NCBI RefSeq assembly: GCF_001424545.1
Contig: NZ_LMQL01000004.1
Coordinates: forward strand, 71,815-135,814
Length of the DNA stretch: 64,000 nt
DNA from: Ramlibacter sp. Leaf400
GTDB lineage: Bacteria; Pseudomonadota; Gammaproteobacteria; Burkholderiales; Burkholderiaceae_C
Direction of reading: 5' to 3'
The notes beneath the pieces were generated by a model, which had not been told where the DNA came from, made no database searches, and worked only from the letters and a program-made list of their open reading frames with translations. Position 1 is the first letter of the stretch, and each line of letters opens with the position of its first letter. This document shows, one piece after another, positions 1 to 9,328 of the stretch. The position numbers were made by a program, and so were the translations under genes.

Positions 1-1
1 C

Positions 2-712
2 ACGCTGCCCGCTGCCCTGTTCGTGATCCGCGACGGCGCCCCCGATCACACGGACCTGGGCCCCGAGGAATTCGCCGCGCAGCGAGCGCGCAGCGGCGTG
101 CAGCCGCAGAGCCTGAAGCTGCGCGAGGCGATGCGCACGGCGCCCTTCTGGAAGATCTTCTTTGGCCTGTTCGCCTGCGGTTTCAGCATGAACCTGCTGG
201 GCACCCACGGCATGCCCATGCTCATGGACCACGGCTTCGACGTGTTCACCAGCTCGATGGGCATCGGCCTGATCGGCTTCGTCGCGATCGGCGGCACGCT
301 GGTGCTGGGGCGGCTGGCCGACCGGCTGCCCCGCCGGCACATCCTGGCGACCATCTACTTCGTGCGGGGACTCGGGTTCTTCGCGCTGGTCGTGGTGGGA
401 ACGCACTGGGAGCTGTACCTCACCTCCACCATCGGCGGGCTGGTGTGGGCCGGCAGCATCGCGCTGTCCTCGGCCATCCTCGCGGACGTCTACGGCGTGC
501 GGCTGGTGGGCGTGCTCTATGGAACGGCCTACCTTGGCCACCAGATCGGCGGGATGCTCAGCTCCTGGCTGGGCGGCTGGGGGTACGAGCATTACGGCAC
601 GCACTGGGTGGCCTTCGGCGCCGCGGGCGTGCTGCTGATCGGGGCGGGCCTGATTTCCCTGCAGCTGCCGCGCAAGGGTTTCGTGCTGATGGCTTCGCCG
701 ACACCGGCCTGA
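2..712 (+). CDS. MFS transporter, C-terminal part (5' end outside window)
   Basis: The reading frame is open from the first bases of the window, so this is the C-terminal ~236 residues of a longer protein. It has several hydrophobic membrane segments, glycine-rich helices and the short basic loop GRLADRLPRR, typical of the loop between helices of major facilitator superfamily carriers. The part seen fits the second six-helix half, preceded by a hydrophilic central loop (about residues 10-45). The general look is that of the oxalate/formate-antiporter or monocarboxylate branch, which is an inference. A TauE/SafE-type permease starts 26 bp downstream on the same strand. Substrate unknown. Confidence 0.85.
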   Translation, partial: TLPAALFVIRDGAPDHTDLGPEEFAAQRARSGVQPQSLKLREAMRTAPFWKIFFGLFACGFSMNLLGTHGMPMLMDHGFDVFTSSMGIGLIGFVAIGGTLVLGRLADRLPRRHILATIYFVRGLGFFALVVVGTHWELYLTSTIGGLVWAGSIALSSAILADVYGVRLVGVLYGTAYLGHQIGGMLSSWLGGWGYEHYGTHWVAFGAAGVLLIGAGLISLQLPRKGFVLMASPTPA

Positions 713-738
713 CGCGACGTCCGCGGCCGGCGCTCGCC

Positions 739-1485
739 ATGCCTGAGTGGTTCGTTCTCCTGACGACGTGGCCGGCGATCACCGCCGGCTACCTGGTGTT
801 CGGCATGGTGGGTTTCGGCACCACCCTGGTCGCGGTGCCGGTCATCGCGCACGTGGTGCCGCTGTCCACCGCGGTGCCGGCGGTGGCGGCCACCGACTTC
901 CTGGCCGCCACGGGCAACGGCATCCGCATGGGCGCGCAGGTGGTGAAGCGCGAGGTGTGGCGGCTGCTGCCTCCGATGTTCGCCGGGAGCGCCGTGGGCG
1001 CCTGGCTCCTGTTCGCGGTGCCGGTCCGCACGCTCATGCTCGCCCTGGGCGTCTTCGTGTGCCTGTACGCGCTGCAGGGACTGAGACCGAAGGCCGCGGC
1101 CCGGCCGGTGGCGCCGCGCTGGGCGTGGTGGTACGGCCTCGCCGGTGGCGTGCTGAGCGCGCTCTTCGGCGCCGGCGGGTGGGTCTACTCGATGTACCTG
1201 GTGCGACGCATCGAGGAGCCCGCGCAGATCCGCGCCACCCAGACCGCGGTGCTGATGTTCAGCTCGTTCCTGCGGGTGGCGCTGTTCGCGGCGGCCGGTC
1301 GGTATTTCGATGTGGCGCTGCTCTGGCTCGTCGCGTGCCTGCTCCCGGCGATGGTGCTGGGCTTGTACCTGGGGCACCGCGTCACCCTGGGTATGGAGCG
1401 ATCGCGTTTCATGCGGCTGCTGTACTGCGTCCTGCTGGTCACGGGGGCCAGCCTGATCGCCCGCGCGCTGCTCCAGTCCGGATGA
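739..1485 (+). CDS. TauE/SafE family membrane permease
   Basis: A 248-residue, almost wholly hydrophobic protein. Two repeated halves each carry the glycine-rich membrane motif of the TauE/SafE (DUF81) family: GYLVFGMVGFGTTLVAVPV near residue 15 and GLAGGVLSALFGAGGW near residue 135. The family moves sulfonates, sulfite or other small organic anions across the inner membrane. I chose ATG 739 because it sits directly before the first membrane segment; the open frame upstream overlaps the MFS gene. The stop overlaps the next start (ATGA at 1482-1485), so the pair is probably translationally coupled. Substrate unknown. Confidence 0.88.
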   Translation: MPEWFVLLTTWPAITAGYLVFGMVGFGTTLVAVPVIAHVVPLSTAVPAVAATDFLAATGNGIRMGAQVVKREVWRLLPPMFAGSAVGAWLLFAVPVRTLMLALGVFVCLYALQGLRPKAAARPVAPRWAWWYGLAGGVLSALFGAGGWVYSMYLVRRIEEPAQIRATQTAVLMFSSFLRVALFAAAGRYFDVALLWLVACLLPAMVLGLYLGHRVTLGMERSRFMRLLYCVLLVTGASLIARALLQSG

Positions 1486-2855
1486 CTTCCTCCCGCCGCA
1501 ACTTCATGAAGCTCGTGGGCACGGGCGCGATGGTCGCGCCGCTGGCCGCCCTCTACGCCCGTGCCGCCGATGTCTCGCCATCTTTCGGGCCCGGCTTCGG
1601 CGACCCGGCGCCGACCCTGCCGTTGAACACCGCGGACCTCGCCGTGGCCGGCGTGTTCGACTACCGCAACCAGCCGCTGCTGGCGCTGCCGCCCGGCTTC
1701 CGCTACTGGGCGGTGTCGTGCACCGGCCAGGCCATGAGCGATGGCAGCCTGGTGCCCGGCGACCACGACGGCATGGCCTGCTTCCCGGGCCCGCAGGGGA
1801 CGATCCTCCTGGTCCGCAACCACGAGCTCGGCAACCGGGAGGTGAAGTTCGGCAACGACAAGGGCGTCGATGTGCCGGCCGGCCTGAAGTTCGACCCGTA
1901 CGCCAACGGTGGCACGACGACCCTGGTCCTGGATTCGCGGGGGCGCCTGCTGCGCGACTTCGCGTCCCTGGGCGGCACCAACAACAACTGCGCCGGCGGC
2001 CCCACGCCCTGGGGCAGCTGGCTGACCTGCGAGGAAAGCACCTCGCTGCCCGACGCCGCACCCTCGACCTACCAGCAGCGCCATGGCTACGTGTTCGAAG
2101 TGCCGGCTCTGGCGGCCGGCCCGACCGCGGCCAAGCCCCTCGTCGGCATGGGGCGCTTCAACCACGAGGCTACCGCCACCGACCCGCGCACGGGCATCGT
2201 CTACCAGACCGAGGACACCGGCGACGGCCTGTTCTACCGGTATGTCCCGCACACCCGCGGGCAGCTGATCCTGGGGGGCCGGCTGCAGGCGCTCAGGCTT
2301 CGGGAGTCTCCTGCCGGCGTCAACACGGGCAGGGGCTTCCTGGAACGGTTGAACCAGCGGCTGGCGGTCGACTGGGTCGACATCCCGGAGCCGGACCCGC
2401 GCGACAACTCGCCCGCCAGCAGCACGCGGGGCCAGGGCCAGGCGCAGGGGGCCGCCCGGTTCGTGCGCGGCGAAGGCGCCTGGTACGGCGATGGCCTGGT
2501 CTATTTCTGCTGCACCAGCGGCGGCGACATCGCGGCCGGCCAGGTGTGGGCCCACGACCCCGTGCGCGAGACCGTCACGCTGGTCGTGGAGCCGACGAAC
2601 CGCGCCGTGCTCGACGCCCCCGACAACATCACCGTGGGCCCGGACGGCCGGCTCTACATGTTCGAGGACGGCAGTGGCGGCAACAACATCGTCGGCCTGG
2701 ACAGCACAGGCCAGCTGTTCCGCGTGGCCGGGAACGCGATCAACGGCAGCGAATTCTGCGGCGGCTGCTTCTCGCACGATGGCCGGTTGCTGTTCGTGAA
2801 CATCCAGGGCCCGGGCCTGACGCTCGTGATCGAAGGGCCCTGGCGCAAGGGGTAG
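1482..2855 (+). CDS. Tat-exported DUF839 / PhoX-like protein
   Basis: A 457-residue protein starting at the ATG that overlaps the permease stop. The N-terminus has a twin-arginine signal (SRRNFMKLVG followed by a hydrophobic stretch), so export by Tat with a bound cofactor or metal is likely. The body has the conserved blocks of the DUF839/PhoX family: GGTNNNCAGG with TPWGSWLTCEE, GRFNHEA with a following TED, RGEGAWYGDG, and SEFCGGCFSHDG near the end. PhoX enzymes are calcium/iron alkaline phosphatases with a beta-propeller; many DUF839 relatives have unproven activity. Linkage to a TauE-type exporter is the only context clue. Confidence 0.85.
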   Translation: MTSSRRNFMKLVGTGAMVAPLAALYARAADVSPSFGPGFGDPAPTLPLNTADLAVAGVFDYRNQPLLALPPGFRYWAVSCTGQAMSDGSLVPGDHDGMACFPGPQGTILLVRNHELGNREVKFGNDKGVDVPAGLKFDPYANGGTTTLVLDSRGRLLRDFASLGGTNNNCAGGPTPWGSWLTCEESTSLPDAAPSTYQQRHGYVFEVPALAAGPTAAKPLVGMGRFNHEATATDPRTGIVYQTEDTGDGLFYRYVPHTRGQLILGGRLQALRLRESPAGVNTGRGFLERLNQRLAVDWVDIPEPDPRDNSPASSTRGQGQAQGAARFVRGEGAWYGDGLVYFCCTSGGDIAAGQVWAHDPVRETVTLVVEPTNRAVLDAPDNITVGPDGRLYMFEDGSGGNNIVGLDSTGQLFRVAGNAINGSEFCGGCFSHDGRLLFVNIQGPGLTLVIEGPWRKG

Positions 2856-2873
2856 CCCATCCCTGTGATGTGA

Positions 2874-2909
2874 TTGTTATGCAATTAGTAGTGTGCGTAT
2901 ATCGGATAC
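2874..2909 (+). promoter_or_regulatory. Candidate sigma70 promoter with inverted repeat over the -10
   Basis: The gap between the DUF839 gene and the FAD oxidase is strikingly AT-rich for this DNA. TTGTTA (2874-2879), an 18-bp spacer and TATATC (2898-2903) make a plausible sigma70 promoter for the operon that runs to 11321. GTATATCGGATAC (2897-2909, 4-bp arms) covers the -10, and ATTG-N5-CAAT (2873-2885) covers the -35. Either could be an operator, for example for the IclR protein coded at the end of the operon. This is read by eye only. Confidence 0.4.
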
Positions 2910-2945
2910 TTGCAATTTGATTCCGCACAGAACAAGATGCGGGCG

Positions 2946-4388
2946 ATGGATGCCCTCATCTCGCGACTGACAGACCTCCTGGGCGCGGACGCCGTGCTGA
3001 CGGCGCCCGCCGACGTCGCCGGCTACGTGGAGGACTGGCGCGGGCGGTACCGCGGCCTGGCCTGCTGCGTGGTGCTGCCGGCCAGCACGCAGCAGGTGTC
3101 CGACGTGGTGCAGGCCTGTGCCCGGGCGGGGGTGCCGATGGTCCCGCAGGGCGGCAACACCAGCCTGTGCGAAGGCTCGGTGCCGCGCGCCGACGGCGAG
3201 CCCTGGGTCGTGATCAGCCTGGCGCGCATGCGCCGCATCCGCTCGATCGACATCGCCAACAACTCGATGGAGGTGGACGCGGGCTGCGTCCTGGCGCAGG
3301 TGCAGCAGGCGGCGGCCGAACAGGGACGGCTGTACCCCGTGAGCCTCGGGGCCGAGGGCTCCTGCCAGATCGGCGGCAACCTCGCCACCAACGCGGGCGG
3401 CACCGGCGTCCTGCGCTACGGCAACACGCGCGAGAACGTGCTGGGGCTGGAGGTCGTGCTCCCCGATGGCCGCATCTGGAACGGCCTGTACGGCCTGCGC
3501 AAGAACAACACCGGCTTCGACCTCAAGCACCTGTTCATCGGCTCGGAAGGCACGCTGGGCGTGATCACCGGCGCCACGCTCAAGCTGCACCCGCTGCCCG
3601 ATTCGCACGCCACGGCGTGGATGGCGCTGGCTTCGCCGACCCTGGCGCTGGAGATGCTGGGCCGCTTCCAGCAGCGCAGCGGCGGGGTGCTCTCGGCCTT
3701 CGAGATGGTCAACGACGTCCAGCTGAACATCGTGCTGGCCCACGTGGCGAACCGCCGCGCGCCGGTCTCGTCGCGGCATCCCTGGCACGTGCTGGTGGAG
3801 CTGTCGGACACCGGCGGCGAACAGGTGCTGCAGGACGCGCTGCAGGAGGTGCTGGCGCAGGGCGTGGAAGACGGACTGGTGCTCGACGCCGCGGTGGCCG
3901 CCAGCGGGGCCCAGCGGGCCGCCTGGTGGGAGGTGCGCCACAGCGTGTCCGAGGGCAACAAGAAGGCCGGCATGGGCATCAACACCGATCCGGCCGTCCC
4001 CGTCTCCGCGGTGCCCGCCTTCATCGAGCGCGCCACCGAGGCCGCGCACCGCATCCTGCCCGGCGCGCCCATCATCGTGGTGGCCCACCTGGGCGACGGC
4101 AACGTGCACTTCATCCCGCAGGCCAGCTTCGAGCAGTGGCGCGCCTTCCAGGATGCCGACGCCACGGCGCACGCCGTCAAGCATGCGGTCAACGAGGTGG
4201 CCCACGCGCTGGGCGGCACCTTCAGCGCCGAGCACGGCATCGGCCAGGTGCTGACCGACGAGATGGCGCTGTTCAAGCCCGGCGTCGAGGTGGACCTGAT
4301 GCGCGGCATCAAGGCCCTGATCGACCCCCAAGCCCTTTTCAACCCGGGACGGCTCCTGCCGTCCGCTTCCCCCCGCCCCGGTCCTTGA
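2946..4388 (+). CDS. FAD-linked 2-hydroxyacid oxidase/dehydrogenase (GlcD/D-2-HGDH type)
   Basis: A 480-residue flavoprotein of the vanillyl-alcohol-oxidase fold. The FAD-binding domain (about residues 1-220) holds PQGGNTSLCEGSVP and GSEGTLGVITGATLKLHP. The C-terminal substrate domain holds HLGDGNVHF and the closing EHGIGQ that mark glycolate oxidase subunit D, D-lactate and D-2-hydroxyglutarate dehydrogenases. It should oxidise a D-2-hydroxyacid to a 2-oxoacid, passing electrons to a quinone or electron-transfer protein. ATG 2946 fits the family N-terminus; ATG 2937 and TTG 2910 are alternatives. First gene of an operon with an ABC importer, suggesting the imported compound or its product is the hydroxyacid. 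Confidence 0.88.
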   Translation: MDALISRLTDLLGADAVLTAPADVAGYVEDWRGRYRGLACCVVLPASTQQVSDVVQACARAGVPMVPQGGNTSLCEGSVPRADGEPWVVISLARMRRIRSIDIANNSMEVDAGCVLAQVQQAAAEQGRLYPVSLGAEGSCQIGGNLATNAGGTGVLRYGNTRENVLGLEVVLPDGRIWNGLYGLRKNNTGFDLKHLFIGSEGTLGVITGATLKLHPLPDSHATAWMALASPTLALEMLGRFQQRSGGVLSAFEMVNDVQLNIVLAHVANRRAPVSSRHPWHVLVELSDTGGEQVLQDALQEVLAQGVEDGLVLDAAVAASGAQRAAWWEVRHSVSEGNKKAGMGINTDPAVPVSAVPAFIERATEAAHRILPGAPIIVVAHLGDGNVHFIPQASFEQWRAFQDADATAHAVKHAVNEVAHALGGTFSAEHGIGQVLTDEMALFKPGVEVDLMRGIKALIDPQALFNPGRLLPSASPRPGP

Positions 4389-4408
4389 CCGTCCCACAGG
4401 AGATCCCG

Positions 4409-5491
4409 ATGAAAGACCTGAACCTGTCCAATCCCTCGCGCCGCCGCGCGCTCCAGGTGGCGGCCGCCACCGGGCTCCTGGCTTCGCCGGCCGTGCTGCG
4501 CTTCGCGCGCGCGCAGTCCAAGCGCATCGTGGTGCGGGACGACGGCGGCATCTACACCAAGGCCTACGCCGAGTGCTTCTACAAGCCCTTCACGCAGAAG
4601 ACCGGCATCGAGGTGGTCGGCGTGCAGGCCAACGCCGAGCCGGTGGCGCAGATCAAGTCCATGGTGGAGACCAGGAACTACACCTGGGACATGGGCAAGA
4701 TCAGCCAGCCCGCCATCCTGCTGCTGACCGAAGGCGGCAAGGTCTACCTGGAAAAGCACGGCCTGGAGAACGATCCCAACGTGCGCACCATCCCCAAGCA
4801 GTTCATGTCGCCCTACGGCGTGGGCACCAACGTGTACAGCACCGTGCTGGCCTACCGCACCGACGCCTTCAAGAACCGCAAGGCGCCCAACTCCTGGGCC
4901 GACCTGTGGAACGTCAAGGACTTCAAGGGCCGCCGCGCGATCCGCAAGCACCCCTTCGACACGCTGGAGGAATCGCTGATGGCCTCCGGCGTCGCGCCCG
5001 CGTCGCTGTACCCGCTCAACCTCGAGCAGGCCTTCGCCAACCTCGACAAGATCAAGCCGAACGTCGACGTGTGGTGGAACTCCGGTGCGCAGGCCACGCA
5101 GCTGCTCACCTCTGGTGAAGTCGACATGATCGCCACCTGGGCCTCGCGTCCGCAGCAGGCCATCGCGGACGGCGCGCCCGTCGCCATCGTCTGGAACCAG
5201 AACCTCTGGGGCGTGGACAACTGGTCCATCCTCGCCGGCACGCCCAACGCCGACGCCTGCCGCGAGTTCATCAAGTTCGCCTCCGACGTCAAGCGGATGG
5301 CGCAGCAGGGCGACTTCTACCCGGCCGGCGTGACGCAGCCCGAGGCCTTCAAGTTCATGAAGCCGGAAGTCGCCAAGCATTCGCCGACCCACCCGGACAA
5401 CATGAAGAATGGCGTGCAGATCAACGCCAAGTACTGGCTGGACAACCAGGCCGCCGTCACCGAGCGCTTCAACAGCTGGGTCCTCAAGTAA
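4409..5491 (+). CDS. ABC transporter periplasmic substrate-binding protein (PotD-like)
   Basis: A 360-residue extracellular solute-binding protein. The N-terminus has a Tat-like signal (SRRRALQVAAATGLL, cleavage near ARAQS), and the mature part has the two-lobe family 1 / PotD layout with conserved TWDMGKISQ, YGVGTNVYS and VDVWWNSGAQATQLL. PotD/PotF relatives bind polyamines; this branch is often found with other small organic substrates. AGGAG at 4398-4402 sets the ATG. It lies 20 bp after the oxidase gene and 15 bp before the ATPase gene, in a clear operon. Substrate not predictable from sequence. Confidence 0.9.
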   Translation: MKDLNLSNPSRRRALQVAAATGLLASPAVLRFARAQSKRIVVRDDGGIYTKAYAECFYKPFTQKTGIEVVGVQANAEPVAQIKSMVETRNYTWDMGKISQPAILLLTEGGKVYLEKHGLENDPNVRTIPKQFMSPYGVGTNVYSTVLAYRTDAFKNRKAPNSWADLWNVKDFKGRRAIRKHPFDTLEESLMASGVAPASLYPLNLEQAFANLDKIKPNVDVWWNSGAQATQLLTSGEVDMIATWASRPQQAIADGAPVAIVWNQNLWGVDNWSILAGTPNADACREFIKFASDVKRMAQQGDFYPAGVTQPEAFKFMKPEVAKHSPTHPDNMKNGVQINAKYWLDNQAAVTERFNSWVLK

Positions 5492-5506
5492 GTCCAGGCC
5501 AACGCC

Positions 5507-6598
5507 ATGAATTCGTCCAGCCTCCAGATCTCCGGACTCACGAAACGCTACGGCGACTTCGTGGCCCTCGCACCCACCGACCTGGAGGTTGCCAAGGGCG
5601 AGTTCCTCACGCTGCTGGGGCCTTCGGGCTCCGGCAAGACCACCCTGCTCAGCCTGATCGCCGGCCTGGCCCTGCCGGACGGCGGCCGGCTGCTGATCGA
5701 CGGCCAGGACGTCACGCATGGCGCGCCCTACGAGCGCGACATCGGCATGGTGTTCCAGAACTACGCGCTGTTCCCGCACATGACCGTGGCGGAGAACATC
5801 GCCTTCCCGCTCAAGATGCGCAACGTGGATGCCGCCAGCGCGAAGCGGCGGGCGATGGAGGCGCTGGAGCTGGTGCGGCTGCCGCACCTCTCCCAGCGCT
5901 ATCCCAAGGAGCTTTCCGGCGGGCAGCAGCAGCGCATCGCGCTGGCGCGCTGCCTGGTCTACAAGCCGGCCATCGTGCTGATGGACGAGCCGCTGGGCGC
6001 GCTGGACAAGAAGCTGCGCGACCAGATGCAGCTGGAGATCAAGCGCATCCACCGGGAACTGGGCACGACCATCGTCTACGTCACCCACGACCAGGAAGAG
6101 GCGATGACGATGTCCGACCGCATCTGCCTGATGAACCAGGGGCGGGTGGAGCAGCTGGGCACGCCCTCGGACCTGTACTTCCGACCGCGCACGCTGTTCG
6201 TGGCGGACTTCCTGGGCGAATCCAACCTGCTGGCGGGCACGGTGGAGAGCGTCGAGGGCGGCGAGGCGCAGGTGCAGCTGGCGCAGAACGGTGGCCGCGC
6301 CCTGGCCGCCGTGCACGCCCCGCTTTCGGCCGGCAGCAAGGTTCGCGTGATGGTGCGGCCGCAGAACATCGCGGTGCGCGCCGGCGCGGGTGACGTGAAC
6401 GCCGTGCACGGCAAGGTGCTGGACAGCATGATCACCGGCAGCCTGACCAAGCTGTACGTCTCGGCGCCCTCCGCGGGACCCGAGCCCCTGGTGATGTGCT
6501 ACCCCACGTCCAGCGGCACGGCGCCGCATGCCATCGGCGACGACATCACGCTGCACTGGAGCCGCGGCGACGCCGTGGCCGTGCCGGAGGAGGCATGA
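5507..6598 (+). CDS. ABC importer ATP-binding protein (PotA-like)
   Basis: A 363-residue ATPase of the spermidine/putrescine-type importer family. Walker A GPSGSGKTT (near residue 45), Q-loop NYALFPHMTV, signature LSGGQQQR, Walker B IVLMDEPLGALD and the switch His in VTHDQEEA are all present. The last ~120 residues form a TOBE-type regulatory domain (MVRPQNIAVR). It powers the importer made with the preceding binding protein and the following permease. Its stop overlaps the permease start by 4 bp (ATGA). Confidence 0.93.
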   Translation: MNSSSLQISGLTKRYGDFVALAPTDLEVAKGEFLTLLGPSGSGKTTLLSLIAGLALPDGGRLLIDGQDVTHGAPYERDIGMVFQNYALFPHMTVAENIAFPLKMRNVDAASAKRRAMEALELVRLPHLSQRYPKELSGGQQQRIALARCLVYKPAIVLMDEPLGALDKKLRDQMQLEIKRIHRELGTTIVYVTHDQEEAMTMSDRICLMNQGRVEQLGTPSDLYFRPRTLFVADFLGESNLLAGTVESVEGGEAQVQLAQNGGRALAAVHAPLSAGSKVRVMVRPQNIAVRAGAGDVNAVHGKVLDSMITGSLTKLYVSAPSAGPEPLVMCYPTSSGTAPHAIGDDITLHWSRGDAVAVPEEA

Positions 6599-8391
6599 GC
6601 GTTCAGGTCGCCACCGCCGGTGCGGGCGCCGCTGTGCGTCCGGCGGCGCGCCGCCGCCCCGAATGGCTCAAGCCCGTGCTGATGGCGGCGCCGCTGGTGC
6701 TGCTGCTCACGGTGCTGCTGGTCTACCCGGTGGGCCAGCTGCTGCTGCTGTCGGTCTACAGCGGCGGCGAGTTCTCGCTGGCCAAGTACCGCCAGCTGTT
6801 CGAATCCTCCGTGTACTTCAACGTGATGCTCATCACGCTGAAGATCTCGCTGTGGACCACGGTGCTGTCGGTGGTGGCGGGCTACCCCGTGGCCTACCTG
6901 ATCTCCTCGCTGCAGAAGGACCGCAAGGCGCGCTGGGTGTTCTGGGTGCTGCTGTCGTTCTGGACCAGCTTCCTGGTGCGCGCGTTCGCCTGGGTCGTGA
7001 TGCTGGGCCGCAATGGCGTGGTGAACCAGCTCCTGACCGCGCTGGGCCTGCAGGACACGCCCACCAGCCTGCTCTACAGCATGGGCGCCGTGCTGGTGGG
7101 CATGGTGCACGCGCTGATGCCGCTGGCCGTGCTGACCATGCTGTCGGTGATGGAGAACATCGACCGCAACCTGCCGCGCGCGGCCCTCACGCTGGGCGCC
7201 CGGCCGGGCACCGCCTTCTGGCGCATCTACTTCCCGCTCTCGATGCCGGGCGTGGCCGCGGGCGCGATCATGGTGTTCGTCACCGCCATCGGCTTCTTCA
7301 TCGTCCCGCAGCTGCTGGGCGGCCGCAAGGAGATCATGATCACCCAGCTCATCATCGAGCAGGTGCTGCAGATCATGAACTGGGGCTTCGCCGGTTCGAT
7401 CGCGGTGCTGATGCTGGTGGTGGTGATGGCGGTGTTCGCGTTCTACGACAAGGTGCTGGGCCTGTCGACGATGACCGGCGCCTCCGCCCGCGACCGCGTG
7501 CGGGCGGCCAGGGAAGGGCCGCTGCACAAGCTGGGCGATGCGACGCTGGGCGCGCTGGGCACGGTGAGCGACCGGGTGATCGCGCTGTTCCCGCGGCGGC
7601 GGTCCCTGCACGAGGCGGGCACCTCGCTGCCGCTGCGCGGCCTGGCCCTGCTGGTGCTGGTGTTCCTCAGCGTGCCGGCGCTGCTGATGATCCCGCTGTC
7701 GTTCGGCAAGACCGGGCTGAACTGGCCGCCCTCGGGCTTCACCCTGCAGCACTACCAGAGCCTGGTCGCCTCGCCGCTGTGGATGTCCGCGGCCGTGCGT
7801 TCGCTGGGGATCGGCTTCGTCGCGGCGCTGCTGGCCATGGCCATCGGCACGCCGGTCGCCTTCCTGCTGGTGCGCGGGCAGATGCGCGGCAAGTCGCTGA
7901 TGCTGGCCTTCGTGCTGTCGCCCATCATCATCCCCCGCATCATCATCGCGGTGGGGATGTTCTACTTCTTCGCGCGGGTGGGACTGGTGGGCACCTCGCT
8001 GGGCCTGGCCATCGGCCACACGGTGATCGCCGTGCCCTACGTGGTCATGACCATGATGGCGGTGCTGCGCAACTACGACACGCGGCTGGACCTGGCGGCG
8101 CAGAGCCTGGGCGCCACGCCGTGGCAGACCCTGAGGCACGTCACCTTCCCGATCCTCGGGGCGGGGATGCTGTCGTCCTTCCTGTTCGCCTTCGCCACCT
8201 CGTTCGACGAGCTGACCATCTCGCTGTTCGCCTCGGGCGGTCTCACGTCCACGCTGCCCAAGCAGTTCTGGGACGAGGTGACCCTGCAGATCTCGCCCGT
8301 GATCGCCGCGGTGTCCACCTGCCTCTTCGTCTTCGTGGCCGCGCTCATCTCGCTGGCCGAGTGGCTGCGGCGCCGCGCCGCCGCCCGTTGA
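6595..8391 (+). CDS. ABC importer permease, two permease domains in one chain
   Basis: A 598-residue inner-membrane protein holding two complete permease units in a single open frame. The first half (about residues 20-300) is PotB-like with the EAA-loop region LPRAALTLGARPGTAFWRIY. A basic, hydrophilic linker of about 50 residues (near 290-345) follows. The second half (about residues 345-598) is PotC-like with its own loop, LAAQSLGATPWQTLRHVTFP. Polyamine-type importers usually code these as two proteins, so this is a fusion, or a split never made. It starts inside the ATPase gene stop. Confidence 0.9.
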   Translation: MSVQVATAGAGAAVRPAARRRPEWLKPVLMAAPLVLLLTVLLVYPVGQLLLLSVYSGGEFSLAKYRQLFESSVYFNVMLITLKISLWTTVLSVVAGYPVAYLISSLQKDRKARWVFWVLLSFWTSFLVRAFAWVVMLGRNGVVNQLLTALGLQDTPTSLLYSMGAVLVGMVHALMPLAVLTMLSVMENIDRNLPRAALTLGARPGTAFWRIYFPLSMPGVAAGAIMVFVTAIGFFIVPQLLGGRKEIMITQLIIEQVLQIMNWGFAGSIAVLMLVVVMAVFAFYDKVLGLSTMTGASARDRVRAAREGPLHKLGDATLGALGTVSDRVIALFPRRRSLHEAGTSLPLRGLALLVLVFLSVPALLMIPLSFGKTGLNWPPSGFTLQHYQSLVASPLWMSAAVRSLGIGFVAALLAMAIGTPVAFLLVRGQMRGKSLMLAFVLSPIIIPRIIIAVGMFYFFARVGLVGTSLGLAIGHTVIAVPYVVMTMMAVLRNYDTRLDLAAQSLGATPWQTLRHVTFPILGAGMLSSFLFAFATSFDELTISLFASGGLTSTLPKQFWDEVTLQISPVIAAVSTCLFVFVAALISLAEWLRRRAAAR

Positions 8392-8411
8392 ACCGTTTTT
8401 CCAGGATTCCC

Positions 8412-9326
8412 ATGCAGACCCGACTCACTTGCGCGCACCTGCGCGGCATCTTCCCCGCGATCCCGACGCCCGTGACGGCCGAGGACCGCATCGACGACAA
8501 GGCCGTGCGCACGCTGGTGCAGCAGCTGGTGCGCCAGAAGGTGGACGGCATCGTCCCCCTGGGTGGCACCGGCGAGTACGGCGCGCTGCCGCGCGGGGAG
8601 CGCGTCCGCATGGCGGCGCTGACGGCCGAGGCCGCCGGCGGTGCCGTGCCGGTGGTGGCCGGCGTGCTGGACACGGGCTTCCACGACGCGCTGGCCAACG
8701 GCAAGGCCTTCGCCAATGCCGGCGCCGACGCGCTGATGGTGCTGACCCCGTTCTACACCACCCCGACCCAGCGCGGCATCCGCGACTACTTCATGCGCTA
8801 CGCCGACGCGTCGCCGGTGCCGGTGGTGATCTACGAGATCCCGTACCGCACCCGCATCGCCATCGCGCCGGAGGTGCTGCACGAGCTGTCGCGCCACGAG
8901 AACATCGTCGGCATGAAGGCCTGCAACACCGACCTGTACCACTTCCTCAAGGTCGTGGCCGGCGTGTCGGACAGCTTCTCGGTGCTCAGCGGCGAGGACA
9001 CTTTGTTCCCGGTGCAGATGGCCGCGGGTGCCCGCGGCGGCATCATCGTCACGGCCACCGCGCTGCCGCGCACCTGGCGCGCGCTCTACGAACTGTGCAA
9101 GGCCGGACGCACCGCGGAAGCCATGGCGATGCACCGCACCCTGATCCCGCTGCTGGACCTGGCCTTCGGCGAGACCAATCCCGGGCCGCTCAAGTCCGCC
9201 TGGGACCTGATCGGCGTGGATGCGCCGCGCGTGCTGGCGCCCCTGGTGCCGGCCGCCGCCGAGCTGACGGAGCGCTTGCGCGCGGAGCTTTCCGAGCGGC
9301 TGCGCGCCGAGTCCGCGCTGGGTTGA
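8412..9326 (+). CDS. Dihydrodipicolinate synthase/N-acetylneuraminate lyase family enzyme
   Basis: A 304-residue TIM-barrel Schiff-base lyase. Seen: GGTGEYGALPRGER (substrate loop of the GGT(T/G)GE type), the Tyr of VVIYEIPYRT and the Schiff-base Lys of IVGMKACNTD. The lysine-pathway dapA would normally not sit in a catabolic operon, so a role as an aldolase or dehydratase on a 2-oxoacid is more likely; this is inference. It lies 20 bp after the permease and 2 bp before an FMN oxidase gene, within the same transcription unit. A dual use with the FAD oxidase, producing and cleaving 2-oxoacids, is plausible. Confidence 0.87.
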   Translation: MQTRLTCAHLRGIFPAIPTPVTAEDRIDDKAVRTLVQQLVRQKVDGIVPLGGTGEYGALPRGERVRMAALTAEAAGGAVPVVAGVLDTGFHDALANGKAFANAGADALMVLTPFYTTPTQRGIRDYFMRYADASPVPVVIYEIPYRTRIAIAPEVLHELSRHENIVGMKACNTDLYHFLKVVAGVSDSFSVLSGEDTLFPVQMAAGARGGIIVTATALPRTWRALYELCKAGRTAEAMAMHRTLIPLLDLAFGETNPGPLKSAWDLIGVDAPRVLAPLVPAAAELTERLRAELSERLRAESALG

Positions 9327-9328
9327 GC

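Noticed and set aside
3416..6556. 1046-codon open frame on the minus strand
   Set aside because: It lies opposite the oxidase and ABC genes, has His/Gln/Arg/Gly-rich low-complexity sequence and no motifs; an effect of high GC at codon position 3.
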